NCBI RefSeq assembly: GCF_964656455.1
Contig: NC_135715.1
Span: 145,197,935-145,261,934, forward strand
DNA length: 64,000 nt
Reading direction: 5' to 3'
DNA from: Halichoerus grypus
Lineage: Eukaryota > Chordata > Mammalia > Carnivora > Phocidae
The notes under the pieces were generated by a model, which worked only from the letters and a program-made list of their open reading frames with translations, ran no database searches and was not told the DNA's origin. The position numbers and the translations under genes are program-made. Of the stretch, positions 13,600-24,204 are shown in pieces. Numbering within the stretch: the first letter of the stretch is position 1; every line of letters begins with the position of its first letter.

Positions 13600-14735
13600 A
13601 TGAAAATAATCTTATTTTTCGATGGGAATGTCACTAACTTACTGGCAAGATTGTGATAGATCTATGGACACTCTAATAATTATGTGGATTTTCATTGTAT
13701 GCTTTGATTGGACAAGAAAGGGTGAAGCTTTGACATTTGTATGTGAGATTGGAAGTTTAATAAACTAAATAGCAGTATAAACAAATCATGTTAAATTCAA
13801 AAAGCTGAATATTTTATGCACTTATATTTGGCCTTACACAAGTTCATATAGCTTATAAATTTTCATGAAGTGGCTTCATTTTAAGAATTTAAAGATTGCT
13901 TTTTTCAGATTTTGAATAATCAGCTAAATATGTTATCATATCCAGTCATTCTCAGATCTTACAGAAGATACCCAAAACATATTTATAAATTTAAGGAAAA
14001 AAGATGCTATTGATTATTCAGGATTTCAGCCCATTTATTCACCTCTATGATAACAATCCTTTATACTTTCCCAAAGTACTTTTAAACAACTAATGACAAA
14101 AGTGAGATGAGTTTTAGTTTTGTGGCTTTTGGTTTTGGAAAGGAACGAGACTATTGATTTGTGTTCTCTTAAGTTTCTTTATCGATTAGTCCATTTTGCC
14201 TTGGCCCAATTTTTTGATGTAATTTCTTTAACTGACAAAGAAGCTTTAGGAAAGTATAATGAAATTGAATTAAATCTTTGGTCAGAATTATTTTTGTCAC
14301 CTTTAATTTTCTACTCTCTTTTGGAGAATTCTTTATTTTCTTATTTTTTTGCATTTCATTAGACCTGCAAAAGCTTGTCCTTTCCTTTCTGAGTATATGG
14401 TTTAAAATTCCAGATTGTGTGCAGCCCCAATTATCTATCTAAACATATTTAGCTCATCAGATTAGCATTGAAGTGAAATGTAGAATTTTAAATAAAAGTG
14501 ATTTTTTTTTTCTAAGACTGCAAATCTCTGAACTATTTAGAAACTGACTTGTGGACGTGTTTAAAATACACATTATAGAGAACTACAGGAAAAGTGTTTG
14601 GTACAGCAAAGTTGATCTTGTAACCTAATGAAAATCTCAAGGACCACAAGGGAGCTATTGTATTTGACAAGTGTACTTTTTCTCTCATTTTCTTTTTCCT
14701 GATAAGAGATCTAGCCCTCTGGCTGTAGGTGTAGA
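13600..14735. other. AT-rich stretch, nothing recognised
   Basis: An 80-codon plus-strand ORF at 14120-14362 is hydrophobic and overlaps a 61-codon minus-strand ORF. There is no start context, splice context or family resemblance that would make it a gene. Confidence 0.45.
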
Positions 14736-14739
14736 TATG

Positions 14740-15085
14740 TTTTTTTGTTTGGCCAATTGTAGTAACTCATTTTCTAGAGAATCATAAATATTGTAGAACT
14801 AAGCTGTGGACCTGAGCAAGACCAAATCTGTTTCTCTGGGATTGCTGTACTGAGACATTGGAAAAGGAAGCTCTATGTCTTCTGGGATTGCCATGCTTGA
14901 GAGATGTGTGTCTGAAATCTTTGACAGCTGACTAGATCCTGGTGGAAGCTATTGAGGCCGTGGAACTGGTAGCACTTCTTTAGACTTTGTGTCACCATGA
15001 GATCCTTCCCAGTGAAGGAGAACTAATATATTTCTCTTTCTTGCTTAAGCTACTTAAGTCTCAGTCATTTGCAATGAATATTCAT
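14740..15085 (+). mobile_element. ancient LTR-like repeat, same type as 53680-54170
   Basis: TGGGATTGCCATGCTTGAGAG and the terminal TTTCTTGCTTAAGCTACTTAAGTCTCAGTCATTTGCAA match in order the pieces of a common mammalian MaLR/ERVL-type LTR. The family is not certain. Confidence 0.4.
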
Positions 15086-15364
15086 TTCTCAAGTAAACAG
15101 TGGGAGTGCTTACTTTGATAAATTAAAATTAAAAAATTCAGAAGTTTAATGATAAAATGAGAATGATTGTCTCATGGATCAGGTCTGTACAAGCACTGAT
15201 GAGTTGATGGTATGTGACCTTGTATTTTACACTGCAAGTGGAAAAGAGAGGTGGATTCACATGCACAGTCTTTGAACTTCTTAAAAATGATTTTTATTGT
15301 TCAACTGGGAAAAAAAAATCGTAGTAAAGCTGTATCATAGGTTAACTTAAACTGATTCAATTAT

Positions 15365-15455
15365 ACCTCTCTCTCCACTCCTTCCTTTCTTCCCATGCAC
15401 ATCAATAAGGAAGGAAGGAAAGAAGGAGGAAGGAGAAAAAAAGAGAAAGAGAGGA
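15365..15455. repeat. pyrimidine tract facing a purine tract
   Basis: CTCTCTCCACTCCTTCCTTTCTTCCC (15370-15395) is followed after a short spacer by AAGGAAGGAAGGAAAGAAGGAGGAAGGAG (15409-15437) and more purines. The arms are roughly complementary, so a hairpin is possible, and the purine run alone is a candidate for triplex formation. Confidence 0.7.
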
Positions 15456-16399
15456 GCTTTGTTACTTGTGTTGTATACGTGTCCAAAAAAATTAAAACCA
15501 GAGAGAAGTAAGGATATGGTTAATTCAGACAGTTTCGTAGATCCTGAGCATTTTATCCTACCATTTGTCTATCTTTTCCACTCCTTCTTTTTTTCTTTTG
15601 TGGGATGAAATATACTTCAGTGTTTATTTTGTAGATTTAAAGACATTAGTAAGCAGGGTTGCAGTCTGTGTTAAAATGAAGATGGAATATTAAGAAATTA
15701 GTAAGGGTAATTTTGACTCTACCTTATGAATTTGTTGTAGAACCTGAGTTCTGTGTGATATAGGACTCCATATTCTGAAGTTATTTATGTTTTCCAAGTC
15801 CATGTTAAAAGGAAGCATGGAAGAGGGAAGTAAAAGTTATGGGAAAGAAAACATTAGGTTTAGCTTTACTGAATTTAGACATATTTTTATGAAGTGTTGA
15901 CAACTCACAGCAGAGAAGCTTGGCTGGGAGCTCACTTTTATCATGTTCTAGAGTGGTAGGAAGACATCTAACAATGAATTCATTGAGGAGTGCTTAAGTT
16001 ATGATAGTCCAATTTAAAAGTTCACGATTGCTTGATAAAAAGTTCACACTGGAAAAAAAAATTCACACTGATAGAGAAATTATGGCTTTTTGCCTTATAA
16101 TCCTTTCCATCCATATATTTGTTTACCAGCCAGGAGAGGAGGAGGTGAATAATTTAGTTATTAAAACTTTCCTGGGTTGATAAGTTGTCCAAAATCTTTT
16201 GAAATTTTTAGCAGAAAAAAGTTTGAATAAAGCTTCTGGTAAAAAACAAAGATGAATAATAATCTCTTTAGTATTTTTTAATGTGTTATAGAAAATTTCC
16301 AACATTCACTGAGAGGTAGTAAAATGAACGCTTTTGAAGATATGACCTGGCTTCACCAGTTAAAAGCATTGTGCAGGAGGAGGAGAAAGCCAGAGAAGT
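15456..16399. other. non-coding stretch, nothing recognised
   Basis: No gene and no clear repeat. It contains the partly repeated phrase AAAGTTCAC..ATTCACACTG at about 16.02-16.07 kb, too short to interpret. Confidence 0.45.
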
Positions 16400-16544
16400 G
16401 GGACACCTGACAGCTGATATAGCCCCGCGTTGGGCTTTCTGCTCAGCGGGAAGCCTGCTTCTCCCTCTCCCACTCCCCCTGCTTGTGTTCCCTCTCTCAC
16501 TGTCTCTCTCTCTGTCAAATAAATAAAATCTTAAAAAAAAAAAA
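16400..16544 (+). mobile_element. Can-SINE with internal deletion
   Basis: From AGCCCCGCGTTGGGC (16421) through GCGGGAAGCCTGCTTCTCCC to TCAAATAAATAAAATCTT plus an A-tail this is a standard Can-SINE. The preceding GGGACACCTGACAGCTGAT looks like the SINE head with roughly 55-60 bases missing between head and body. No clear target duplication is seen. Alternatively the element is simply 5'-truncated at about 16420. Confidence 0.8.
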
Positions 16545-17490
16545 TAACGTTAGTGGGAAGAGTAATGTCAAGCCTTGACCTCATGATCAATTCTAATGGG
16601 CTTAATGAGAGAGGCACTGGAGACAATTTGATTCATATTCAGGACTGTTCTTGAGCATAAGTAAAGAGTTAAGATCAAGCTAATACTGGAGACTGGCTAG
16701 GATTTTTGGCACCATACTCTCTGTTGTGGGGAAAAAAAGTCAATTTGTCGTTTAGGACGAGGTGGCCTAATTTGTCGTATTATTTTTTGCCTCTGACTTT
16801 AGATACAAATCATTGTGAAAGTTACCAGCAGGGAAGACAGTACAGCAGAAATTTCAATGGGAACTCAGAGAACAACAGTCATTAATTACAGATTATCATG
16901 TGAAAGAGAGAAGAACAGTAAAGTTAGAATGTGATTTCCATACTGCTTTTCTCTCTCTAGCTGTTCCCAGAGGTGTTTATTTTTTCAAGCTGGAATTGCA
17001 ATTTTGAATCATATTATAGAATCTGGGTTATAAAAAGACTTTGCTTAAGTTCATTAAACTCTAAAACTGCTTGTACACTGTTATGTTCTCCAGTTTTCAA
17101 TCTGAAGGTCTAAAAGGCAGATCTTGCACGAAGAAAAATGAATAGGTTTACTGATTGAAATTTGGGCGCATCGTTCCTGGACCTAGAATGAGTCTGTAGA
17201 TTGCATCGAAATGAGCACGAAATGCTTACACTCAGGCTTCTTCTCATCTATACTTCTTGACCTATGCAGTTCACTCTCTCTTCAGTGCTTTTTGCACATT
17301 ACAGTTCTATTCAAGTTGAAGCATAACCTTGGACAACATTCTGCCATGAGAAAGTTATGATTTTATAAACCACTTCAGATATGTTGGCATAAAAGCCTAA
17401 CAAGGAATTATAATTATTTTAGGCCTCTTGATAGTCCTTTGGCAAATTTAGATTTTTATGTCATCTCTACATTTTATGATTTTTAAATAA
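16545..17490. other. non-coding stretch, nothing recognised
   Basis: No gene, RNA gene or clear repeat is visible. It holds a few CpG dinucleotides near 17.16-17.22 kb but no island. Confidence 0.45.
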
Positions 17491-17495
17491 TGTTT

Positions 17496-17751
17496 TACTG
17501 TTTATTGAGGACCTGCATGTATACATTAAGCACTATTCCAAGTGCTTTATGTTTAATCATTTATTCAAGGCTCATATTAATTCTATAAGTACAATAATAT
17601 TATTTTCCCTCTTTGTACCAATGATGAAACATTTCTGAGGCACAGAAATGTTAAATAGTTTCTAAGGAGCACAGAATTAGTCAGTGTGATGGCAGAGTTT
17701 CAAATTCAGGAAGTCTGGCTGGAGGCCCTGTGTCCGTAACCACTCGGACAA
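17496..17751 (+). mobile_element. nearly full-length MIR SINE
   Basis: The MIR landmarks are in order: TTTATTGAGGACCTGCATG, AAGCACTATTCCAAGTGCTTTA, TGATGAAACATTTCTGAGGCACAGAAATGTTAAATAG, GAGCACAGAATTAGTCAGTG, GGAAGTCTGGCTGGAGGCCCTG and TAACCACTCGG. It is one of the better-preserved ancient elements in the window. Confidence 0.85.
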
Positions 17752-18019
17752 TACAAATAAACACAAAGAAGCAACCCCAAAAGGGAGAGACAATCAAAAG
17801 TTTGAAGCATTTTTAATTGGTAGTTATTTATAAGTGTTACCATCGGCTTTTAACTGTTCTAAAATTCAAAGCAGTAAGACGGGGAACTAAAATTTGCAAA
17901 TGCAAAAATTTACAGCTTTTTCTGTTTTGGTGAGGATAGTAGTAGTTTCGTTTTAGGATTTATAAAAAAGTGATTAAAAAAAAGCACTAGAATCACGATC
18001 AGGCAAGGTAGAATTTTGT

Positions 18020-18260
18020 TATCAGAAAGAAGACAAAGGGAAAGCCGCCAAACGCTGCACTTGTGTAGGACAGTGGCAGATTCCAGCAGTGGCTACCCCC
18101 TCTTGGGGTTCACTGCTGCAGGGCGTGCGGCCGCAGACCTCACTGGCAGCTGAGAATTGACATTCGACCAGTAATGGCTGTATAAAGCCTTCAGGCGGGG
18201 TAACTCTAAGGTTAACCTCTAAGGTTTTTGACATCGTCGCCTAGACTTTTCCCATGGGAC
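18020..18260. other. CpG-rich patch with a 70-codon minus-strand ORF
   Basis: This patch is rich in CpG (CGCC, AACGC, GTGCGGCCGC at 18125-18134, ATTCGACC, GGCGGGG, ATCGTCGCC) in otherwise CpG-poor DNA. The minus strand carries an open frame from ATG at 18234 to a stop at 18022, with seven cysteines and no family I recognise. It has no poly-A tail or target duplication that would mark it as a retrocopy. It could be a conserved regulatory element, an unrecognised exon or a fragment of a GC-rich repeat. Confidence 0.4.
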
Positions 18261-18339
18261 TGAGCTTCATACACTCACACTGATAGTACTAGCTGGATGA
18301 TGTGCAATTTTTGGCTACTGTCTGGAGTATTTACTCCTG

Positions 18340-18770
18340 TCTAACAAACTTCTCCAAATGTTAGTGGCTTAAAACAACAACAGTTGCACCACATTTCACA
18401 ATTTTGTGAATCACAAGTTTGGGCAGAGCCCAACTATACATTTCTGATTCATTGGGCATCAAGTGGGGGACATTGAGTGGCTGTGCTGGTATGCAGGATC
18501 CAAAATAATTTTGCTCATGTGCCTAGTGCCTTGATGAGGACAGCTGGAGGGCTGAGTCTAGCTGGGTCTCTCCCTCTCATCATGAATTATCAGCCTCTCT
18601 GCCTGGTCTCTCTAGCAGGTAGTTGGACTTCAGACATGGCCCCTCAGAATCCTAAGACCAAGTATTTCAAGAGACATGCAGTAGAAGCTACCAGTCTCTT
18701 AGACTTGGGTTTCGATATTGGCACAAGCATCCCTCTGCCACACTCTGTTGATCATAAAAGTCACAGCCCT
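18340..18770. repeat. ancient interspersed repeat interrupted by a SINE
   Basis: GTTAGTGGCTTAAAACAACAACAG, CACAAGTTTGGGCAGAGC and the later CATCTTTTATCTGTCACACTG (19048-19068) are phrases of one common old mammalian repeat. The SINE at 18771-18958 splits it. The 115-codon ORF across this part runs from the old repeat into the SINE and is not a gene. Confidence 0.5.
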
Positions 18771-18958
18771 GGACCACCTGGGTGGCTCAGTCAGTTAAGC
18801 GTTTGCCTTCGGCTCAGGTCATGATCCCAGGGTCCTGGGCTCCCTGCGTGGGGCTCCCTGCTCGGCAGGGAGTCTGCTTCTCCCACTCCCTCTCCCTCTG
18901 TGTGCATGAGAGCACGTGCGCTCTCTCAAACAAATTAAAAAAAAAAAAAAAAAAAAAA
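18771..18958 (+). mobile_element. Can-SINE, plus strand
   Basis: The head is CCACCTGGGTGGCTCAGTCAGTTAAGCG, followed by the usual body and a pure A-tail of about 20 bases. The target duplication is AAAGTCACAGCCCT ending at 18770 and GAAGTCATAGCCCT ending at 18972, with two or fewer mismatches. Confidence 0.93.
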
Positions 18959-19700
18959 AGAAGTCATAGCCCTTCCTCCTCCCACCAGACTGAAGGAGCA
19001 GGGAGATAGATCCTACCTTTCAATAATAGGTGTTTAAAAATTTGTGGCCATCTTTTATCTGTCACACTGTCTTCCCCCCTTCTCTGTCTCAATGCTTTCC
19101 CCTTCTAGTATTTATTTTTGTTTTTATTTGCATCACCCAAAAATGATCCTCTCTAGAATCTTTATCTCAGCATTTGTTCCTGGGGAAACCCACCCTAATG
19201 GAAGGAATTTTATATTTGACCAAAAAAAGGGTTTTATAGACAATATTTCTTTTGATTATTGAAATACTGTGGTGAGTTTGCTCTTATGACCTCTTTCTTA
19301 TTGAACAGGTCATGGGTGAGAGATGTTAGCTGATAATGTCTAAAAAACAGTTGGGACTTGAATTGGGTTTTTCAAACTCCAACTGCAAGGTTTTTGCCAC
19401 TGTACCTAAGAATGAAATGGGGAGAATAAACCTAAAAATGAGATTTAAGTAAAAATAAGATTAAAATATAAATGCTAAGCAGTTTTTTTTTTAAACTCAG
19501 AAGACACATTAAACTAAAAAAACCCTGCCTTTCTGATATTTTGTCAAATGATTCTGTCAGTTGATGTGAAGTCAAAGGGTTTGCTAATTGGCTTACTCAC
19601 CTACATGGCAATATGTATAGAACATCCTTGATGATTGATTTGATCTGCACACGCAGTAGGGAAGGAAGGGGGGTTGACTTTTGGGACACACCTCTCCTGT

Positions 19701-19838
19701 TACAAGCACTGTGTCACTGATTTTCACTGCTTTTATTTAATCCTCACATTGTAGATAATATCTACAGTTTTTAGATGAAGAAAGTAAGGCTTGGTAGCAA
19801 TCAGGGATTCTAATGCAGTCTGGTCACAGAGCCAGACA
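19701..19838 (+). mobile_element. MIR fragment
   Basis: TACAAGCACTGTGTCACTGATTTTCACTGC, ATTTAATCCTCACATTGTAG and TTTTAGATGAAGAAAGTAAGGCTTGGTAGCAATC follow the MIR core and 3' part. Confidence 0.65.
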
Positions 19839-19839
19839 G

Positions 19840-20517
19840 ATTCAACTATACTTCACTTTTCCAAGGAGAGGAAAATGTTTAGAGACGATTTCCCCGTGGG
19901 GGTAGTGAATTGCAGGCCCAGGGATACCAGGAGATTCTTTCGCCTGGCAACTAGTAGTTGTAGTGCCCTGCTGGGGAAGTTGAAGCAATTTTCTTCTGCA
20001 TGATGGGTCCCTACATTTTATTATTATTTTTAAACAGCTGCTATTGAGGTCAAGTTTGACCTACTCCTGATATGATTGCTTCTCTGCTTTGCTGTCTTTT
20101 CTATGGCTGCCTTTATTCTTGGCTGTCCAGCCTTGTGAACCACTGGTTTGTGCTTTCTAAGTACTTAAAATCTAGCTCTTCTTGCTCTTGCTCCCAAGTT
20201 TATTTCGCTTCAAATGTCACCTTAGATCTTTAACACTCCACGCAGATATGGTTGATGAAAGGACATTCTAACTAATCATGCTAATATGATTTTATCAGTT
20301 TTTGAAATTTGCCAATATTTTGGACAAAAAGTATATCATGGTTTTAAATGACATTTACTTGATAACCAGTAAAACTAAACAACTTTTCTTATTTGTTGAA
20401 AATTCCTTTTTTGAATTGCAGCATTTTATTAGTATTCCAAAATTAATTTGCCACCTATGTATATTAAAGATATCTGTATTTTGTCTGAGGAGTGTTAGAA
20501 ATCTTTTCTCATAATTT
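19840..20517. other. non-coding stretch, nothing recognised
   Basis: No gene is visible. The C/T-rich sentence-like segment at about 20.06-20.24 kb could be an L2 remnant but is too diverged to call. Confidence 0.4.
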
Positions 20518-20526
20518 TAACTTAGT

Positions 20527-20740
20527 TTTTTATTTTTTATTTTTTTATTTTTTAAGATTTTATTTATTTATTTGACAGGGAGAGACACAGCGAGAGAGGG
20601 AACACAAGCAGGGGGAGTGGAAGAGGGAGAAGCAGGCTTCCCTCTGAGAGGGAGCCCGATGCAGGGCTTGATCCCAGGACCCTGGGATCATGACCTGGGC
20701 CGAAGGCAGACGCTTAATGACTGAGCCACCCAGGCACCCC
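20527..20740 (-). mobile_element. Can-SINE, minus strand
   Basis: The T-rich tail includes AAGATTTTATTTATTTATTTGACAG, then an AG-rich body, CCCAGGACCCTGGGATCATGACC and the reversed head CTGAGCCACCCAGGCACCCC. The target duplication is TAACTTAGT at 20518-20526 and 20741-20749, extending further with one mismatch. Confidence 0.95.
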
Positions 20741-20754
20741 TAACTTAGTCTTTT

Positions 20755-21566
20755 AACAATGCTTAGATGTATTTTATCATTGAGTAATTAAAAATTTGTA
20801 TAGAGACTAGTTTATCAATATTTTCCTTTATGAGTTTTGGTTTTTCTCTTTTGTTTAAGAATAACGCAATATAATACAAATATTCTTTTAAAATAATTAC
20901 TGAACTTAAATACTTAATCTTACATGATAGTAATATATTTTTTCCTAATTCATAGCTAATGTAGGCCATATATATCTTATAATAATCTTATTCCTTCTTA
21001 AAGGGGAATTGCAGCTATAAATCCCACAAATTTTGGCATTTTATATTTTCATTATAATTTGGTTCCAAAAAGTTAAAATTTTAATTTCCAAATTCTATTT
21101 AGTCTATTTGGTCAGATAAATTATTTTGTATGATTTTAATCCACTGGTTCTAAATTGTCTTGCTTGGCATGGACAATGGTTTACTCCTAGGTGAAAAGCT
21201 TTTAACAGCTTTACTCTCCCAGTACCTTGTAATAACTTGTAATAGCTGGTATAGCATCTCTCTTATGTCTGAAAAATTGGACAATTTTCCTATATTTATT
21301 ATTTCATACAAGATTTCAGTCATTTTAATCAGTTAATCATTTAATCAATTTAAACATAACACATTAAATTCAGATAAAAATTGTCTTAATGAATAATATT
21401 ATTTGAAGATTGATGTATTTATGTTTCACAATAGAGCATGATAGCTTCATTTATTCAGCATTTAAATCTTCAGTATAATTACGTTAATTTATTTTTTTCT
21501 TCATGTAAGTCATACCTTAATTGTTAAATTTAATCTTAGATATTTTCGTATTTTTGATTTATGTTG
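20755..21566. other. AT-rich stretch, nothing recognised
   Basis: Very AT-rich, with short ORFs on both strands only. No repeat family is recognisable. Confidence 0.45.
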
Positions 21567-21582
21567 TGAATGGGTTCTTTTT

Positions 21583-21780
21583 CATTCTTCTTTTTTTTTT
21601 TTTTTTTAAGGGAGAGAGAGCCCACACAAGTGATGGAGGGTGGGTAGCAGAGAAGGAGAGGGAAAGAGAGAATCTTAAGCAGGCTCCACGTCCAGGGCTC
21701 GATCACAGGACCCTGAGATCATGACCTGAGCCAAAATCAAGAGTTGGGGGCTTAACCAATTGAGCCACCCAGGGACTCCA
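21583..21780 (-). mobile_element. Can-SINE, older subtype, minus strand
   Basis: The reversed head and body read GATCATGACCTGAGCCAAAATCAAGAGTTGG..CTTAACCAATTGAGCCACCC, the older carnivore subtype. The imperfect target duplication TGAATGGGTTCTTTT (21567-21581) / TGAGTGGGTTATTTT (21781-21795) fits its greater age. Confidence 0.92.
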
Positions 21781-22170
21781 TGAGTGGGTTATTTTTGCAA
21801 TATCATTTTCAACTGGCTTTTGTTAGTATAATGAAAAACAGCTTATTTTTGCATATTCATTTTAAATGCAAACACATTGCCAATTCAGTTATTAATTCTA
21901 ATGTTTTTAATAGACTCTCTTGGGGTTACTAAATATACAAACTGATGCAATAATATCATTAAATATTAAACACTTAATCATTTAAAATAATTTACTGTTT
22001 TTATATATTTTTACTATTTTGTTGCCCTATCTATATCTATAATATCTAAAATCTACCTAATATGTTGAGTAATATTTGACCAATAATTAGACATGATATA
22101 TGTTATTGGTAAAAATATACATTTTTACAAATATGTAGAGAATATTTGACAATATTTACCAATTTTTATT

Positions 22171-22354
22171 TTTTAAATATTTTTATTTATTTTTGAGAGA
22201 GAGAGAGAGAATGCACAAGTGGGAGGGAAGGGGCAGAGAGAGAAGCAGGCTCCCCCATGACCAGGGAGCCCAATGCAGGACTCGATCCCAGGACTCTGGG
22301 ATCATGACCTGAGTTGAAGGCAGATGCTTAACCAACTGAGCCACCCAGGTACCC
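22171..22354 (-). mobile_element. Can-SINE, minus strand
   Basis: It has an AT-rich tail, a (GA)n run at about 22194-22210, the AG-rich body, GATCCCAGGACTCTGGGATCATGACCTGAG and the reversed head ACTGAGCCACCCAGGTACCC. A target duplication of about 16-18 bases beginning CCAAT flanks it but is blurred by AT-rich text. Confidence 0.9.
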
Positions 22355-22359
22355 GCCAA

Positions 22360-22550
22360 TACATTTTTTAAACACGTTGATCCTTTGACCCAGGGATCAC
22401 CTTTGACAATCTTAGAGATGTAAGTAAGTACCCTAGCACTTAGGGACATAAGTTCAGGTGTGTTAATTGCTGTATTATTTTTTTTTAGTTTACATTAGAG
22501 TTTTAATTATTTAAAGGTTGAATAATTTCCTCTTTTTATAATAGCTGCAT
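22360..22550 (+). mobile_element. L1M LINE piece upstream of the young L1
   Basis: GATCCTTTGACCCAGGGATCACCTTTGACAATCTTAGAGATGTAAG.. matches the start of the ancient L1M 3' part. It continues after the young L1 at 23598, so the two pieces were once joined. Confidence 0.65.
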
Positions 22551-23008
22551 TTTTTTTTAAAAAATTTATTAACATATAATGTATTACTTGTTTCAGGAGT
22601 ATGAGTCTGGGATTCATCAGTCTTACACAATTCACAGTGCTCACCATAGCACATACCCTCCCCAATGTCCATCACCCATCCACCCCAACCCTCCCACCGC
22701 CCTCTACTCCAGCAACTCTCAGTTTGTTTCCTGAGATTAAGAGTCTCTTATGGTTTGTCTCCCTCTCTGGTTTCATCTTGTTTCATTTTTCCCTCCCTTC
22801 CCCTATGATCCTCTGTCTTGTTTCTCAAATCCCTCATATCAGTGAGATCATATGATGCTTGTCTTTCTCTGATTGACTTATTTCGCTTAGCATAATACCC
22901 TCTAGTTCCATCCACATCATTGCAAATGGCAAGATTTCTTTTTTTGATGGCTGCATAATATTCCATTGTGTGTGTGTGTGTGTGTGTGTGTGTACACAAA
23001 CTGATGCC

Positions 23009-23041
<33 letters not shown>

Positions 23042-23597
23042 TACACACCACATCTTCTTTATGCATTCATCTGTTGATGGACATCTAGGCTCTTTCCATA
23101 GTTTGGCTATTGTGGACATTGCTGCTATAAACATTGGGGTGCATGTACCCCTTCGGATCACTACATTTGTATTTTGGGGGTAAATACCCAGTAGTGCAAT
23201 TGCTGAGTTGCAGGGTAGCTCTATTTTCAACTTTTTGAGGAACCTCCATACTGTTTTCCAGAGTGGCTGCCCCAGCTTGCATTCCCACCAACAGTGTAAG
23301 AGGATTCCCCTTTCTCCGCATCCTTGCCAACATCTGTCGTTTCCTGACTTGTTAATTTTAGCCATTCTGACTGGTGTGAGGTGGTATCTCATTGAGGTTT
23401 TGATTTGGATTTCCCTGATGCTGAGTGATGTTGAGCACTTTTTCATGTGTCTGTTGGCCATTTGGATGTATTCTTTGGAAAAATGTCTGTTCATGTCTTC
23501 TGCCCATTTCTTGATTGGATTAGTTGTTCTTTGGGTGCTGAGTTTGATAAGTTCTTTATAGATTTTGGATAGTAGCCCTTTATCTGGTATGTCATTT
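22551..23597 (-). mobile_element. young carnivore L1, 5'-truncated, with ORF2 C-terminus
   Basis: Read on the minus strand this is the last part of L1 ORF2 followed by the 3' UTR and A-tail. The translated frame shows [20 protein letters not shown], then the C-terminal cysteine/histidine motif ([19 protein letters not shown]), then [17 protein letters not shown], all hallmarks of the mammalian ORF2 C-terminal domain. The reverse transcriptase and endonuclease domains are missing. A frameshift occurs at a poly-T run at about 22.94 kb, after which the normal C-terminus continues in another frame. The short duplication GCTGCAT flanks it. It is inactive and lies inside an older L1M. A 314-codon ORF over it starts in the neighbouring L1M and is not a host gene. 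Confidence 0.93.
22967..23048. repeat. compound (TG)n..(AT)n..(AC)n microsatellite inside L1
   Basis: A (TG)n run of about 27 bases, a short spacer (TACACAAACTGATGCC), an (AT)n run of about 22 bases and an (AC)n run of about 18 bases. In the ORF2 frame it encodes alternating C-V, Y-I and H-T residues. The same L1 position in the copy at 58.3 kb has only a short unexpanded version. Confidence 0.95.
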
Positions 23598-24200
23598 GCT
23601 GCATTATTTTTAATGCAAAAAAGATCCACTGGAGAATAATCTGAATGTCTATAAATAGGGGACCAATTAAAAAACATCTGTGATATAGCCATAGTACAAA
23701 GTGTTATGCAGTCATTAAAACTATAGGTTAGATCTATGTTTATTGAGTATATGGGCAGATTAGATCAGATCTATGTTTATTTACTTGGAGTGTTGTGCAT
23801 TTTAAATGATAAAGCAGCAAGTGGCAGGGCTATGTGTATATTTTTATCAACATGGGAAAATAAAAATATATGCATACAGGGCCCCTGAGTGACTCAGTTG
23901 GTTAAGCGTCTGACTCTTAATCTCAGCTCAGGTCTTGATCTCAGGGTCATGAGTTCCAGCCCCATGTTGGGCACCATCCTGGGTGTGGAGCCTACTTTAA
24001 AAATAAAAAAAATAAATAATAAAAACACACACAGACACAGACATATTTTTAAATGTTTACATGTATAGAGAGAAATATATAAAATAAATTGTGATGACAG
24101 TTACCTTTGATAGGTTGATAGGTTATGGAATTTGAAAGCAAGAATAGAAAATTTATTTTTTTTCCCATTGTGCTGCTGTATTATCTGATCTAAATGCATT
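23598..24200 (+). mobile_element. L1M LINE 3' end, split by a SINE
   Basis: GCATTATTTTTAATGCAAAAAAGATCC, CTGAATGTCTATAAATAGGGGACCAATTAAA, GTGTTATGCAGTCATTAAAA and GGAAAATAAAAATATATGCATA, then after the SINE ATTGTGATGACAGTTACCTTTG, match an L1M 3' UTR in order. Confidence 0.75.
23879..24022 (+). mobile_element. Can-SINE, older short subtype, plus strand
   Basis: GGGCCCCTGAGTGACTCAGTTGGTTAAGCGTCTGACTCTTAATCTCAGCTCAGGTCTTGATCTCAGGGTC is the older carnivore SINE head and body. A shortened 3' part follows, ending in an A-rich tail that runs into (CA)n. It lies inside L1M. Confidence 0.88.
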
Positions 24201-24204
24201 ATTT

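Noticed and set aside
18477..18824. 115-codon plus-strand ORF
   Set aside because: It runs from an old repeat into a SINE across a target duplication, so it cannot be an ancestral gene.
22748..23692. 314-codon minus-strand ORF
   Set aside because: It is the decayed C-terminal part of L1 ORF2 joined to neighbouring L1M sequence and a microsatellite, not a host gene.
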